Below, piece by piece: positions 29,101 through 38,100 of a stretch of DNA of 64,000 bases. Made by a program: the position numbers and the translations under genes. Source of the DNA: Phoronis australis. Taxonomy: Eukaryota > Phoronida > Phoronidae. Location: assembly GCA_002633005.1 (NCBI GenBank), contig NMRA01000225.1:488547-552546 (forward strand), in the 5' to 3' direction. How positions within the stretch are numbered: the stretch's first letter is position 1; every line of letters begins with the position of its first letter. The notes beneath the pieces are model-generated. The model made no database searches, was not told the DNA's origin, and was given only the letters and a program-made list of their open reading frames with translations.

Positions 29101-30588
29101 TATGAACGTTTATCTTGTGTTCTGCGCTTTATCTATGAAAAGAATCACCGAGTCCCACACACCGAAAATTTCTGATGAAAATACATTTAATGGCTAGCTT
29201 AACTGGGTGAAATTCAGCTTTAAATGCCTAGCACTCCATCAATCTAGTTGGTAGATCCTAATGGGCTGCCCTTTTATTCAATGCGCTGTATTAATAATAG
29301 CATTTGTCCCGTCGACACGGTACTCTTGTGTTATTGGTTGTTCAGACTAGTGAGTTGTTTGTCCTCTGCATTTCAGAGAGAGTTGGCGGATAAAAAAGCT
29401 GAGGAAGACAAGTGGGCTGGCATACCTGCCTGGAAGAAGAATTTGATGATTGAACAAGAGAAGAAACGGCAGATAGAGCAGGTAGGTTGCGTAAGGGTAA
29501 CCGTGATAGGGGGCGCTGTTGTATAGTGCAGGAAGGTGAGAGCTCGCAAATATTTATTGAATGTCCAGAGACTGGAAGGGGCATCTAAAACTGTTCTGAG
29601 AGGCGGTAACGGATGGCTGTGACCCACCTTGATGGTTGGCTTGCCATCCCTTGTGATTTTTTAAGAGGAGTTAGAGTTAGTTGGATGTGTATGTATTTGT
29701 AGTTGGTTGTTTATTTAATATATCAAGTGTTACTGGTTGCTGTGTGAGGTTGCAAATGTCTAGTTGACACTGGTACTGTTGTTTGATGTTTAGTGCATGG
29801 AGGCATGGTGTTTCTAGTAAGTGCCATGTGCAACATTGGATCAACCTGAGTAACAAGGACGCAAAATAGAACCTGTCAAAAAATTAATGTCATTAAAAGC
29901 TACCCTACCTGAACGTCCATCAGATTCGTTTGAGCAGCCAGTTGCCAATTGAATGCCAGAACTTGAGAAAGCTAAATGCTGGTTGCGGAGTGCTGTATTT
30001 GATGTGTAAGTTTCATTTCAAGTGGACCGCAAATCGTGTAGTTTCAAAAAGGGAGCTTGGTTTTCATTGAGAACTTTTTACATACGTTGATCAGTGTGTT
30101 TTAGCCTTCAGTCACATGCAGCTAGCTATGTGGCTATGCTGTTATGTAGCTCGGGTAAGGGATGCTAATGTAGTCAGGCAGTGATAAAATTGGCCTCTGA
30201 CCACTGAACTCCTAAAGCTCGACTAAACCAAGCACATGGTGCCTTCAGGATGACTTTCAGATTTTAACTCCGAGATGAAACTGGACTAAATCCAAAACTC
30301 CTTTTCAAATTAATTTCTTACACCCCTGAGGCACAGCGTATTTGCTCTACTGGGTAGTTTACATCACTAACTGCTGCATGTTTATTTACCCTTGATGTGG
30401 TAGCTTACCATATTGCCGTTAAACTGTTTACTCTGCGCGATGTTATCTTCATTACTAGAAGCGCATTGGTATAGAGTACCATCAATTTGTAGGCACCGCT
30501 GAAGGAGAAAGAGCAACAACAGCTGGACGAGGAGGCGAGGCTGCAAGCCATGCCCCCCTGGAAACGAGAACTGTTGAAGAAGAAGTAA
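1730..30588 (+). CDS. Espin-like actin-binding/bundling protein, 3' part of gene (16 exons placed)
   Basis: Exons seen: 1730-2146, 2745-2821, 3669-3749, 3921-5213, 7969-8079, 9770-9853, 11611-11826, 13655-13711, 18095-18319, 21521-21547, 24187-24276, 24932-25003, 25328-25360, 27528-27637, 29377-29481, 30493-30588. All junctions are GT-AG and phases agree throughout once the 161-bp duplication at the N (5038) is removed, giving about 976 residues here. Order of parts: five RxGS-polyproline repeats, a long Pro-rich region, WH2 motif 1, WH2 motif 2, acidic linkers, Pro-rich linkers, then W-K motifs ending in MPPWKRELLKKK. Family knowledge: vertebrate espins have N-terminal ankyrin repeats, proline-rich segments, a WH2 motif and a C-terminal actin-bundling module with W-K-type motifs; they bundle actin in stereocilia and microvilli. 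The ankyrin part would lie before the window; the first exon here starts in phase 1, so the gene is 5'-partial. A different WH2/polyproline actin regulator is possible, but the C-terminal motif series favours espin. Further small exons may have been missed. Confidence 0.8.
2745..2821 (+). CDS. Espin-like exon, short linker
   Basis: A long pyrimidine tract ending TGTGTAG precedes the exon and AAG|GTAACG follows. Phase 1 in, phase 0 out, which joins both neighbours exactly. Encodes a 26-residue linker containing YMAMYSGGADSQLYECMDQQ. No recognised domain; placed because splice sites and phase agree. Confidence 0.7.
3669..3749 (+). CDS. Espin-like exon, basic/proline linker
   Basis: CCTTTTAG acceptor and AAG|GTTTGT donor, 81 nt, phase 0 to 0. 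Encodes 27 residues including CAPAPPKRDPNTRLSQPNSP. The other two forward frames contain stops. Being symmetric, it could be skipped without changing frame. Confidence 0.68.
3921..5213 (+). CDS. Espin-like exon: long proline-rich region ending in WH2 motif 1
   Basis: Acceptor ACATTCCAG, donor GAAG|GTCAGT. Encodes a very proline-rich segment (many PPPPP tracts, two copies of an AQTLGPPAPP-containing unit), a basic helix-like island (SLIKKLQKRRERSEETLED) and, at the end, the WH2 motif GGLLAGLANVELKKV. Positions 4878-5037 and 5039-5198 are the same 160 bp either side of an N. As assembled, the frame shifts at the N; with one copy removed the exon is 1132 nt and runs phase 0 to phase 1, matching both neighbours. 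The repeat is therefore probably an assembly artefact. Confidence 0.85.
4878..5198 (+). repeat. 160-bp direct duplication flanking N at 5038
   Basis: Positions 4878-5037 and 5039-5198 match almost base for base (one C/T difference near the start). They are separated only by one N. The duplication shifts the espin reading frame; most likely an assembly joint. Confidence 0.85.
5214..7968 (+). other. Espin-like intron
   Basis: No supported exon. A possible cryptic exon at 6730-6797 has splice-like borders but the wrong exit phase. Otherwise AT-rich sequence with no recognised element. Confidence 0.6.
7969..8079 (+). CDS. Espin-like exon: WH2 motif 2
   Basis: ACAATAG acceptor, GACG|GTGAGG donor, 111 nt, phase 1 to 1. 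Encodes LQNSLIAQLQTGIQLKRS, a WH2 motif (amphipathic helix followed by LKRS in place of the usual LKKV), then PGPRIRDIHRD. When spliced to the preceding exon, the two WH2 motifs lie about 15-20 residues apart. Confidence 0.85.
8606..8783 (+). repeat. Interspersed repeat, copy 2
   Basis: Diverged second copy of the element at 1420-1621, with the same ordered blocks and similar length. Confidence 0.6.
9770..9853 (+). CDS. Espin-like exon, acidic linker
   Basis: TTCTAACAG acceptor, ACAC|GTGAGT donor, 84 nt, phase 1 to 1. Encodes KKAQKNTMEGPEDPGVTTVV followed by EAGSDT. Charged, probably disordered; no domain recognised. Confidence 0.72.
11611..11826 (+). CDS. Espin-like exon, acidic and proline-rich linker
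   Basis: CATATAG acceptor, 216 nt, phase 1 to 1. The chosen donor AATG|GTTGGT is weak but keeps phase. Encodes a DE/S-rich segment with one PPSEPPPPPPVENGD block. Probably disordered. Confidence 0.7.
13655..13711 (+). CDS. Espin-like exon, 57 nt
   Basis: TGCTGCCAG acceptor, ATCAG|GTTAGT donor, phase 1 to 1. Encodes EDKVEIAKDTNNIIIVNGS. Placed from splice sites and phase; no domain recognised. Confidence 0.65.
13712..18094 (+). other. Longest espin-like intron
   Basis: Holds a tandem duplication at about 15624-16205. The rest is AT-rich without recognised genes. A donor-like site at 15376 lacks an upstream acceptor giving an open frame in phase. Confidence 0.55.
15624..16205 (+). repeat. Diverged tandem duplication, period about 305 bp
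   Basis: GCAGCCATTATAATTCCAT begins both copies (15624 and 15929). Matching blocks follow in order: TGCCATATTTTAT, TGGTGATTTT, CAAACCTCTG or TAAACCTCTG, TGTCTCAAAGT, and AATATCACAAGGAATTGT. Roughly 80 percent alike by eye. Confidence 0.75.
18095..18319 (+). CDS. Espin-like exon: acidic segment with first W-K motif
   Basis: Acceptor CATGTCAG, donor TGCAG|GTAAAA, 225 nt, phase 1 to 1. Encodes an acidic stretch then SSMTYWKQVMAERSAG, which resembles the W-K motifs of the last three exons. An ATG at 18088 is in frame seven bases before the acceptor with fair context (ACCATGT), so an internal start for a short isoform cannot be excluded. Phase agreement with neighbours favours an internal exon. 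Confidence 0.72.
18320..24186 (+). other. Espin-like introns around the 27-nt exon
   Basis: About 5.9 kb of AT-rich sequence whose only supported exon is 21521-21547. The string GTATTTAGGCCCATGC occurs at about 23247 and 23831, a hint of an old duplicated repeat. Nothing else recognised. Confidence 0.5.
21521..21547 (+). CDS. Espin-like microexon (27 nt)
   Basis: A strong pyrimidine-rich acceptor CATCATTTCAG and donor CTTG|GTAAGT bound 27 nt, phase 1 to 1, encoding EPSDGNGPL. Its size alone would not support it; both strong splice sites and the matching phase do. Confidence 0.6.
24187..24276 (+). CDS. Espin-like exon, proline-rich linker
   Basis: TTACTTTCAG acceptor, GCAAG|GTAACC donor, 90 nt, phase 1 to 1. 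Encodes TRSDNLKSPPPPSPKSKTNT and PVSNGQQ, with a PPPPSPK block fitting SH3/WW-type ligands. Confidence 0.72.
24932..25003 (+). CDS. Espin-like exon, proline-rich linker
   Basis: GTACTCAG acceptor, ATGG|GTAAGA donor, 72 nt, phase 1 to 1. Encodes ARPPPVAPKPAKNPALERAP; RPPPVAPKP looks like a class I SH3 ligand (inference). Confidence 0.7.
25328..25360 (+). CDS. Espin-like microexon (33 nt)
   Basis: GGTTTAAG acceptor and GGGG|GTAAGA donor, 33 nt, phase 1 to 1, encoding DPNQCISPEDG. Small, so less certain. Confidence 0.5.
25700..26345 (+). repeat. Old tandem repeat, period about 400 bp
   Basis: TTTCATAAAATTTGG (about 25780) and CTTCATGAAATTTGG (about 26178), each followed by TGGTAGTTTT/TGGTAGTTTA and a CTGCCT-rich block (25908 and 26317), show two diverged units. 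A further partial unit is at 31846-31990. Confidence 0.55.
27528..27637 (+). CDS. Espin-like exon: W-K motif 2
   Basis: TCTGTTTCAG acceptor, TCAC|GTAAGT donor, 110 nt, phase 1 to 0. Encodes GLQPVPEGTPGWKKAMIEKK then NKELVEKYH. It is the first of the three C-terminal W-K motifs that, in order, resemble those of the vertebrate espin actin-bundling module. Confidence 0.82.
28500..28690 (+). repeat. Interspersed repeat (copy with 44440-44620)
   Basis: Blocks shared in order with 44440-44620: ACCATGCTC or ACCACGCTC, CTTGAATTGTTGCCA, GGCAATACATA or GGCAATGCGTA, and GAGTCGCTGA. Noncoding. Confidence 0.55.
29377..29481 (+). CDS. Espin-like exon: W-K motif 3
   Basis: TGCATTTCAG acceptor, GAGCAG|GTAGGT donor, 105 nt, phase 0 to 0. 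Encodes a charged helix then AGIPAWKKNLMIEQEKKRQI. High K/E content suggests a helical, probably coiled, actin-binding segment. Confidence 0.85.
30493..30588 (+). CDS. Espin-like last coding exon: W-K motif 4 and stop
   Basis: TTTGTAG acceptor, phase 0, TAA at 30586-30588. Encodes KEKEQQQLDEEARLQAMPPW then KRELLKKK at the C terminus. A basic W-K motif at the extreme C terminus matches vertebrate espins. The 3' UTR follows to the signal at 31279. Confidence 0.85.
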   Translation, partial: APLKEKEQQQLDEEARLQAMPPWKRELLKKK

Positions 30589-31278
30589 CTAGACTGCGTC
30601 TTGAAGTGGAGAGTCAGCAGCGTACAGATTACAACGCTGAAGTCGAGACGGCATCTTGAATTTCATTCACACAGCTGGTTGACGATTAGTTTGCCTTACG
30701 GTCAATGCGTTTCTGTGAGATTTTAAAAACAAGTTTCATATATTTTGTACTCAAAATATACTGTATATTTGCATATTATTTGTATTTGGCAGTTGCTGTA
30801 TCTCTGCTGTCATCGTTTCGCTCTCATTACGCAATCGTGTATTATTTTATTGGTTTCTGCACTGCCACGCGCAGATAACTGTGGTGATTGGTGACCTAGT
30901 GCAATTAGGAAAATTGCTATGTTTAGAGCTTAATGGTTTTGTTGTGGCGTTCTTGTGCTGCGTGATGCAAGTCCAGTATGGGTATTCCGTTGGACTTCAA
31001 TTTAAAGAGTGTTAAGGCTGAGGCAATTATGGTTCAGGCTCTATTTGCTGTTCATTTTGGAAGAATAGTTGTATGTATTAATCTATTACCCTGCGGGTGT
31101 CATTGCTATGGCACAGTTGTTGTAGTTTGTATGTTGACATACCCATTAATGTGTGTCTGTCCTTAGTTCAAGATTTCCGTCTGACAGAAAGAATATTCAA
31201 CATCTTGTCCTGTGGTTTCTGTGCTTGGGATAACATGACGTCACCCTGAAATGTATTTCTGATTGATCTTAAGTGGCA

Positions 31279-31284
31279 ATAAAC
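31279..31284 (+). terminator. Polyadenylation signal of the espin-like gene
   Basis: AATAAA about 690 nt after the stop, followed within 50 nt by a GT-rich tract (GCAGGTTGTTGTTTTTTT). This is a normal cleavage and polyadenylation arrangement. Confidence 0.6.
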
Positions 31285-31430
31285 TTTTGTGCACTACTTG
31301 GACATCACATTGTGCAGGTTGTTGTTTTTTTAACTTGGATGCCTTCAGTCAGGGTAGTCCTGTGGGCATCTTTGATGAGTTTAAACCATAGACTATATGG
31401 TTTAAACTAACTTGATACTGTACATTACAG

Positions 31431-31514
31431 GAAGCACGTGATCTTGGCTATTACTACACTCGTGAGGAACGAGACCCACTGGGTCTGGTCCACAGCAGGT
31501 GGACTGACCACTAA
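31431..31514 (+). CDS. Possible alternative last exon of the espin-like gene
   Basis: The acceptor GTACATTACAG is followed by 84 nt open in phase 0 to a TAA, encoding EARDLGYYYTREERDPLGLV then HSRWTDH. It could follow the phase 0 donor at 29482. It lies past the first polyadenylation signal, as an alternative terminal exon would. No independent evidence; chance remains possible. Confidence 0.35.
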   Translation, partial: EARDLGYYYTREERDPLGLVHSRWTDH

Positions 31515-31845
31515 GCAGAAGATTACTGCCGGAGTGCCAGGCCAAACTAGTTGTCAGTCATAGGACAAGGTTTTAGTCCAAAAATTGGTTCATAGCTTTT
31601 AGTTGTTGAAAGAAATTAGCGTTCCTAGTGTCATATCGCCTTAAATTTCCTTCCACCCGGCGTTCAGTTCTTTTTATTCGGAAATGTTTCATATCTGGGT
31701 GTAGCTGTTGAGTGCCATAGGCAGTTTACTGACTATGAACGAATCCGAAAACTGCAAAGTCGCCTTTAGCCACAGTTGCAATTGGCTGTTTTTGTTTGGC
31801 TCTGCCTTTTACAAATAACCAAGCTCCTTCATGTGATGTTCATGA

Positions 31846-31990
31846 AATTTGGCAAATATTCCGGTCACGTAGACAATATGGGCCCCGTTGTCTCAGTGGT
31901 ATTTGGCCTACACACGTTGCGCTCCTTCATTGGTGCTGCTTCTGGTGTCCTTTGTCGTCTGCCTCCCTGTCCTCCAAAGATCTTGAAAAA
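31846..31990 (+). repeat. Single dispersed unit of the 25.7-26.3 kb repeat
   Basis: Contains CATGAAATTTGGCAAATATTC followed by GTCTGCCTCCCTGTCCTCCA in the same order and spacing class as the tandem units at 25700-26345. Confidence 0.45.
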
Positions 31991-32164
31991 TCATGATGGA
32001 AGGTTTTTTAAAAGTGCCGTCTTCAGTTACTGTTGAGTGCAGCACTCCAGAGGCTATTAACTTTTCTAGCAATGCTCCGTTTATTCAGGGCTTGGAATTT
32101 TCCTCTTTTAAGAGGATTTCCTCTTTAGTTCATGTGTCGTCTTATTTGATTTCCAGTTTCCTCT

Positions 32165-32694
32165 TTTTTCGTTTTTTATTTTACTCTATAAAACGTTTAT
32201 TCCAGTTAAATTTTACAACAAACTTATCTCTATCACACAAGCTTACCACCTGGAAAATTTCCCTCTTTTTGTCATTGGTCATCCCAAGCCTTGTCTATTA
32301 CGAATAAGTAATGATAAAATCTGCGTGGTACGCGGAACACACGGTGGGTGCATACCGTTATGAACATTGGTGTCTGTTAATATGGCCTAGACCCGTACGC
32401 TTGAGTGAAGTACATCCCGNTATCCTAGATCCGCCACTGTTTTTCGTTTTTTATTTTACTCTATAAAACGTTTATTCCAGTTAAATTTTACAACAAACTT
32501 ATCTCTATCACACAAGCTTACCACCTGAAAAATTTCCCTCTTTTTGTCATTGGTCATCCCAAGCCTTGTCTATTACGAATAAGTAATGATAAAATCTGCG
32601 TGGTACGCGGAACACACGGTGGGTGCATACCGTTATGAACATTGGTGTCTGTTAATATGGCCTAGACCCGTACGCTTGAGTGAAGTACATCCCG
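32165..32694 (+). repeat. 255-bp duplication around N at 32420
   Basis: Positions 32165-32419 and 32440-32694 are nearly identical (one base difference noticed, CCTGGAAAA versus CCTGAAAA). They are separated by an N and 19 bp. Probably an assembly or allelic duplication. Confidence 0.8.
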
Positions 32695-33477
32695 AAGCAC
32701 CATTCTCCAATAAACCTGTATTCCGACTATATAATTTTTGTTTTTAAACTACAGCATCTGCCTTCTGCCCCCGAGAAGCTTTTTATATACGGCGAATATC
32801 CAACAGTTGGAAATGAGGCTTACCCGGCCAGCAAGAGGGAAATGCATAATCCATGATGACGCCAGACCGTCATATTGCTAGAACAAGTGTTTCGTTAGTT
32901 CGTATTAGAGGTCGTGTTAGTGATGCGTTTTATAAGAAAATCACAATTTCGGCGATATCATGATTTTATAACACAATTCAACAGGCACGAATCCACGTTC
33001 CACACCCTGACATAGTAAACGTTAGCATTACTCAGGACATACCGACGCACTGTTTTCACGTGGACGATTGTGATCATGCATATTAGGACTCTGCTGACTA
33101 TAAACAGTTGACACCTTATTTATGAACGGCGTTAACTTTGCTTGTGGTTAAAAACAAACGCATAAAAACTTCATTCGCTGTTCGTTGATCAAAAGTTAAT
33201 TCGGTAAATTTAAAATGGTGACGTGGTGGTTTTTGGAAGAAATGGAGCGAAATTAGCAACTGCTGCAGAAAATATTTATTGCAAGAAATTGACCCGCATT
33301 AATATCCGTTGAGACTTGCATGAGCAGTGAAATTGAAGCACGGCACCTGTTGCATTGGGCCTGTAAAAGGTTTTAAGTAACGTGTTGGCGTTTCTGTTTT
33401 ACGTACTTTATTTCGCAAAATTCCTACATCATTTTCCCATTGTTATAATTATTAGGATTTGGCGATAGGTAGTCATT

Positions 33478-33711
33478 GGCCCATTCCAAAAATCTGATTG
33501 TAAGTTCATTTTTACAAAGTCTAAGATTTGTCTCAAATTCCAATCTGAAACTTCCACAACCAAGTAAGATAGTCAAAATTAAGACAAAACTTAAGTCAAA
33601 ACTTTAAGATCTCTTTCTTGAAACGAACTTCAGACAAATTTAAGTTTTATCTTAAAAGTGGCTGAAATTTAATATCTGTCTTAGCTAAGTCAGTTGATTT
33701 GGAAAGGGCCC
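33478..33711. mobile_element. Small inverted-repeat element (MITE-like)
   Basis: The left end GGCCCATTCCAAAAATC mirrors the right end, whose reverse complement is GGGCCCTTTCCAAATC. The 234-bp interior is palindrome-rich (AAGTCTAAGATTTGTCT against TTAAATTTGTCTGAAG on the other strand) and noncoding. Typical of a nonautonomous DNA transposon; the family is not identified. Confidence 0.55.
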
Positions 33712-33939
33712 TTTGATTACAAAAAATGAGCCCTGGAATACATAGAGTTAAGCTGGTAAATGTGGCCACTGTGAAAAGTTGATTGCAAGGGACAACCCCA
33801 GTTCAACCGGTTCCGCCGCCAATGAAATGCTTTGAACGACAAGCTAGACTATCTGGTACATGGCATCAGTCACTGAAACAACAATCTTATGGATATTTCC
33901 CTAAGAAGCTAACCCTAAGACGAAATAAAGAACAGCAAT

Positions 33940-34088
33940 GTAGGGGCCGACTCAGGATTTTGAGTTGGGAGGGCAGGGCAAAGTATTAGCCAGGATTTTC
34001 CACGTCAGACATTCGCACCCCCGAACTGCTAATTGGAATGTGGGAGAATTTGGGGGGGCATGGTCCCCCTCTAAATCCGCCTCTGCAG
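33940..34088. mobile_element. Short repeat element with mirrored ends
   Basis: It starts GTAGGGGCCGACTCAGGATT and ends AAATCCGCCTCTGC, whose reverse complement resembles the start. A GGGGGGGCATGGTCCCCCT hairpin lies near the right end. Similar ends (CTAGATCCGCCACTG at 32425, CTAGATCCATCACTG at 48842) suggest a family. Confidence 0.4.
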
Positions 34089-35035
34089 CATTGAATACAC
34101 TTACAAGTTTCAGCATTGAGTTTTTGTTGTAATTTTCAACGACAAAAACCCAAGGTGTTGGAGTACATCTCAGTAATCGTAAATCAAGATTCAGGCCTAC
34201 TGAGAAACTCAATAATCATTTTTGTAAAGTTGATATACTGTAGCCCACAGCTTATGAGTCGAAACATGTGCTAGGCCTACTCAAATTTAACCAGTTAAAT
34301 GTTTTATAATTCATGCATTCTGGGCTGAATGAATTAATTGGAAATACATTCCATACTATTAACATTAGAATACCTGAATTACATTCATCTTACATTATTG
34401 AGATATCAAAAACGACACAGATTCTTAAAATCAATTTATTTCTCGTTGTAACAATAAATGGATGTAGTATCGGATGTAAGAATCATTCCTTGCTCTCTAC
34501 GTTTCTGCGATCCAAAGTTATTTGTACGTATTCAATCTACGGTTGCACCGACCATGCACCTAGATTTTGCGCAGTAGGCCTAAGCAGTACGCGCTAGCAC
34601 AGACAGCTAACCGCGCATTGGCAAGGTTCACAATGAACTACTGCTCTTATTAAAGAAAAATATATTAATTTTTTCTACTTCTTTTTACGATCGGTTGTTT
34701 CTAGTTCTGAAAGATGGTGAATGCAGGAGAAGGCAAACGCATCGGAGTGTGACCAATCGAGAAAGCGGCCGCCCTGGCGCCGTACTGTGTGTCGAACCGG
34801 AGTTTTCAAGCATCTTAAACTGTCTTCTTTTTTAAAAAATAACATCGTGTTCGACACACATTCCCAGTAATCAGTCGGAGAACCAGTCTGCCTGCATATG
34901 AAATAAACTCATAAAGTGTTGACCGTTCTTACGTCCACAGCTGCACATGATCGCCCCCTCCCGAGACCATGAACTTTATCACAACGGAATAATGTGATTA
35001 CACGAATCAATGAATGCGTCTGAGAAAGCCTATTG

Positions 35036-35060
35036 TGACGTCAAGAGCTCGTTATAAATA
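35036..35060 (+). promoter_or_regulatory. Annexin promoter: CRE plus TATA box
   Basis: A palindromic CRE, TGACGTCA (35036-35043), sits 10 bp before TATAAATA (35053-35060). Transcription would start near 35085, giving a 5' UTR of about 35 nt before the ATG at 35120. CRE sites bind CREB/ATF factors, so stimulus-dependent expression is plausible. A second TATA-like string (TTTATATA) lies at about 35088. Confidence 0.65.
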
Positions 35061-35119
35061 TGAGTAGCATGTATCAAAATATTTCGCTTTATATAGAAGA
35101 CTGTTGTATCTGAACGAAT

Positions 35120-35137
35120 ATGTCTCACAAGTTTAAG
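35120..35137 (+). CDS. Annexin exon 1 (start)
   Basis: ATG at 35120 begins MSHKFK and ends at AAG|GTAAGT, phase 0. Chosen because it lies about 35 nt after the expected TATA start site and splices in frame into exon 2. Tiny first coding exons are usual for annexins. Confidence 0.8.
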
Positions 35138-38100
35138 GTAAGTGCATGACCCGCAATCATGAATTTATGTAGCGTCTTCGCACAGTCTCATACGACCTTC
35201 AGGCCTGACAGATGGTATTGGTAGGCCTATTATGCGTTTTACCCGGAACCCCCGTCCCCGCGCCCTAGAGCGAGCGGTGCATGGTGTGGTAGCAACGATT
35301 TTCTTCGTTTGGCAACGGCGTCTTTAACAAAAGTAGTCTCAGTTACAACCCGCTGAATCATGACATGGAGAAAAAGATTGAAGGAAACGCACTGCCGCCG
35401 TTGCGAAACCACAAGGGCTAAGTTACCAGAAAATCTGTTTCTATGGAAGTAGATTATACTGTGTTTGAATTGTCACATTTGATGGTATATGTGCTATTAG
35501 GGTCACCTTTTGCACAAGATCACATCAAGGTACGTCATCGTTTTTTCGACCGAAAACGCATTTTGGGGAGATAATTGTTGGGTGGGATGGACTTAGTTTC
35601 GACCCGCGCTCTTAACAAAAAAATCCTTTGTATTTCTGTTACTTGATTACACCGATTGGTAAATTCTGACTGTTTTCTGTCAGGCATTCTATGCAACCAA
35701 GGCGGTGACACTCGTTAGCGGTTCAAAATTGCATATCGCTAATGTTATCTGACTATAAAACCGAAAATCGAATCAGTAAGCCATTTCACTCTCATGAAAT
35801 CAGTCTCATAAATTCCCTCCGTGATAGGCTGTTCCATTTTAGTTACCAAAAACGTCAAAACCATCAACGACTCGAGAAAACGTTTCCGAGTTTATTAGCG
35901 TTGGCGGATACAAAAACGGCGCACGCACGCATTGCATATGGCTTGATAACGATAAGAAATCATATCACCGTAGGGAATATAATGAGACCGACTTTAATTA
36001 ACTAAAAGGCCTAATTCCATTTTCGTATTTTAAGTTAGCCAGCTAAATAGCCAAATTATCATAAGTGGAGCTGACATGTAGCTCCTACAGCAGATCAGGT
36101 GGCTGCCGCGAAGTTTCCACTGATAGAAGCTTTCCAATATTGCCATACGTGCTTCGAATATCTGTTTTGCTTGCGTTCTCATTTTCATACCACTCACCGG
36201 TTCCTGAAATGATTAATTTTAATCAGTGAAAATTAACATCGTGCCTTCAAGTTATTGATGTGGCGCATCACATCTAAATGTACGTTTGGTGAAGTTGACA
36301 TTTATCACACCTAGCCACAGTTGGTCTGCGCCTCGACCTGACTCCTGCCACCATGCGCCTTTACTTCACAGACTCCAAAAACTCTCCTTTTTCAGGGTTC
36401 TGTTGTTCCAGTCAAGGATGACGAATTCAACCCTGAATGGGCTGCCGAGATGCTTTACAAGGCCGTCAAAGGGTTAGGTACAGATCGCTAAATACAAACT
36501 AAGATAAACCGTGTACTACCTGATTTGCTCTGAAGTGATGTCGATGACTCTGTAATCCTATGATGGACTTAATGATTATATGCTATTGTGCACTGTCATT
36601 ATATGATTAACCGGATTAAGCGATTAATTCTTCCACTCGCCCATTAATGCCAACTCAAGTCTGTCCCAATTAGGTCAACGTGGACACCTCACTTAACATG
36701 TACTTGGTCCAGCTAACCGAATTGCAATTTTCAGGAACTGACGAGAAAGCCATAATTGACATATTGGTGTCCCACTCTAACCACCAATTACAAACTATCA
36801 AACTCCAATACAAGACTGCTTATGGACAGGTAAATATATTTTTCTTGAACTGCTCGGGTACTGATTGGTACTAATTATAGCACGTGATCGCGTATAAGAC
36901 AATTGAGTTCTATTCTGCTCCGAAGCCTAGCATGATGGGGCAGGTTTTAGTGGAGAACATAAAGCTTCCGACGTCAATCCCATGCGCAATTGCCGAGGTT
37001 GATCAATATTATATAATCACCAATCTATGCACCTTCGAGTATCATTAAAATTCTTGAATAACTTGTAGGTGCTGTCACTATCTGCACGCTAGTAGACAAG
37101 AACGCGTGCACCCCTCATCCCACAGTCGGCTCCAGCGAATTTCTCGGCACACCAAAGACGTCGCGGTGCCAGAGCACACATCGCTATTCGTGGGCCTGGG
37201 TGAAGGTTTATTAGATGAATAATTGCGTTCGTAACACGCCTGTTCAGCGTACTATTTTCAAAGTCAAAACAAAAACGAACAATAAGTAAGGCAACTACCA
37301 AAATGATTGCTTTAAAATTGAAATATCAATGTTATCCGTCTTCCAGTTTTCAAAATCTGTGTATTATAAGGGATATTATAGCGAATACGTTTTCTTCAGC
37401 AGCGCAGCTGAGCCACGCGCATTCATTAACTTTATATGCGCTAACTGCGAAGCGATACCGAAGCTAGTTTACAGTGAAACATCACGTATAGATGAGATAA
37501 AAGGAATGGGTTAGGCTCGCTTATAGCGTTTGGGTGACAATGTTTGCGTTGTCTTTTTCTCGCAGGACCGTCGGCAGATCACTGGGCGTACCCGAGCCAG
37601 CAGTCGCCAGATTACTTGTAAATAGCAGGTCGACTTCATTTGGTTGATCGACGTCAATAGCAGAGTAGCATCGTCTTTACATCGTTTAAATTTGACCACT
37701 GCTTCTGAGAATCCACACTTCAACCTATTCTAAGTATGTGTGTTCACTGATTCATGGATGTATGGACTGCTGACTGAAAATGTGGCTCGACTGACTTGGT
37801 TATTGAACAACACCACATCGTAAACCTTTATAAAAGTGTTAAGATTCTAAAAAGACACTGTCATCAATGAAATACAATTATAAGTTTATCTGCGAACTTT
37901 TCAAGAATGTGTAGGCTAGCTGGAATTTCAATTACGCAATTAACGTCATCGCAGTATAGTAGCCTTTTTTAATGTTTATTACGAAATCTTCAGAATACAA
38001 TGAATATACATAACCCAGAAAGCGCCAANTTGCCGAGGTTGAACAATATTATATAATCACCCAATCTATGCACCTTCGAGTATCATTAAAATTCTTGAAT

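Larger units (their letters stand above)
30589..35035. other. 3' UTR and intergenic region between espin-like and annexin genes
   Basis: Apart from the polyadenylation signal, the candidate alternative exon and the repeats listed, no gene was found. CpG frequency rises visibly from about 34 kb onward compared with the espin gene body. Confidence 0.6.

Noticed and set aside
37511-37723. 70-codon minus-strand frame repeated at 38537-38749
   Set aside because: The second copy is the false allelic duplicate, so its preservation is not evidence of coding; no domain.
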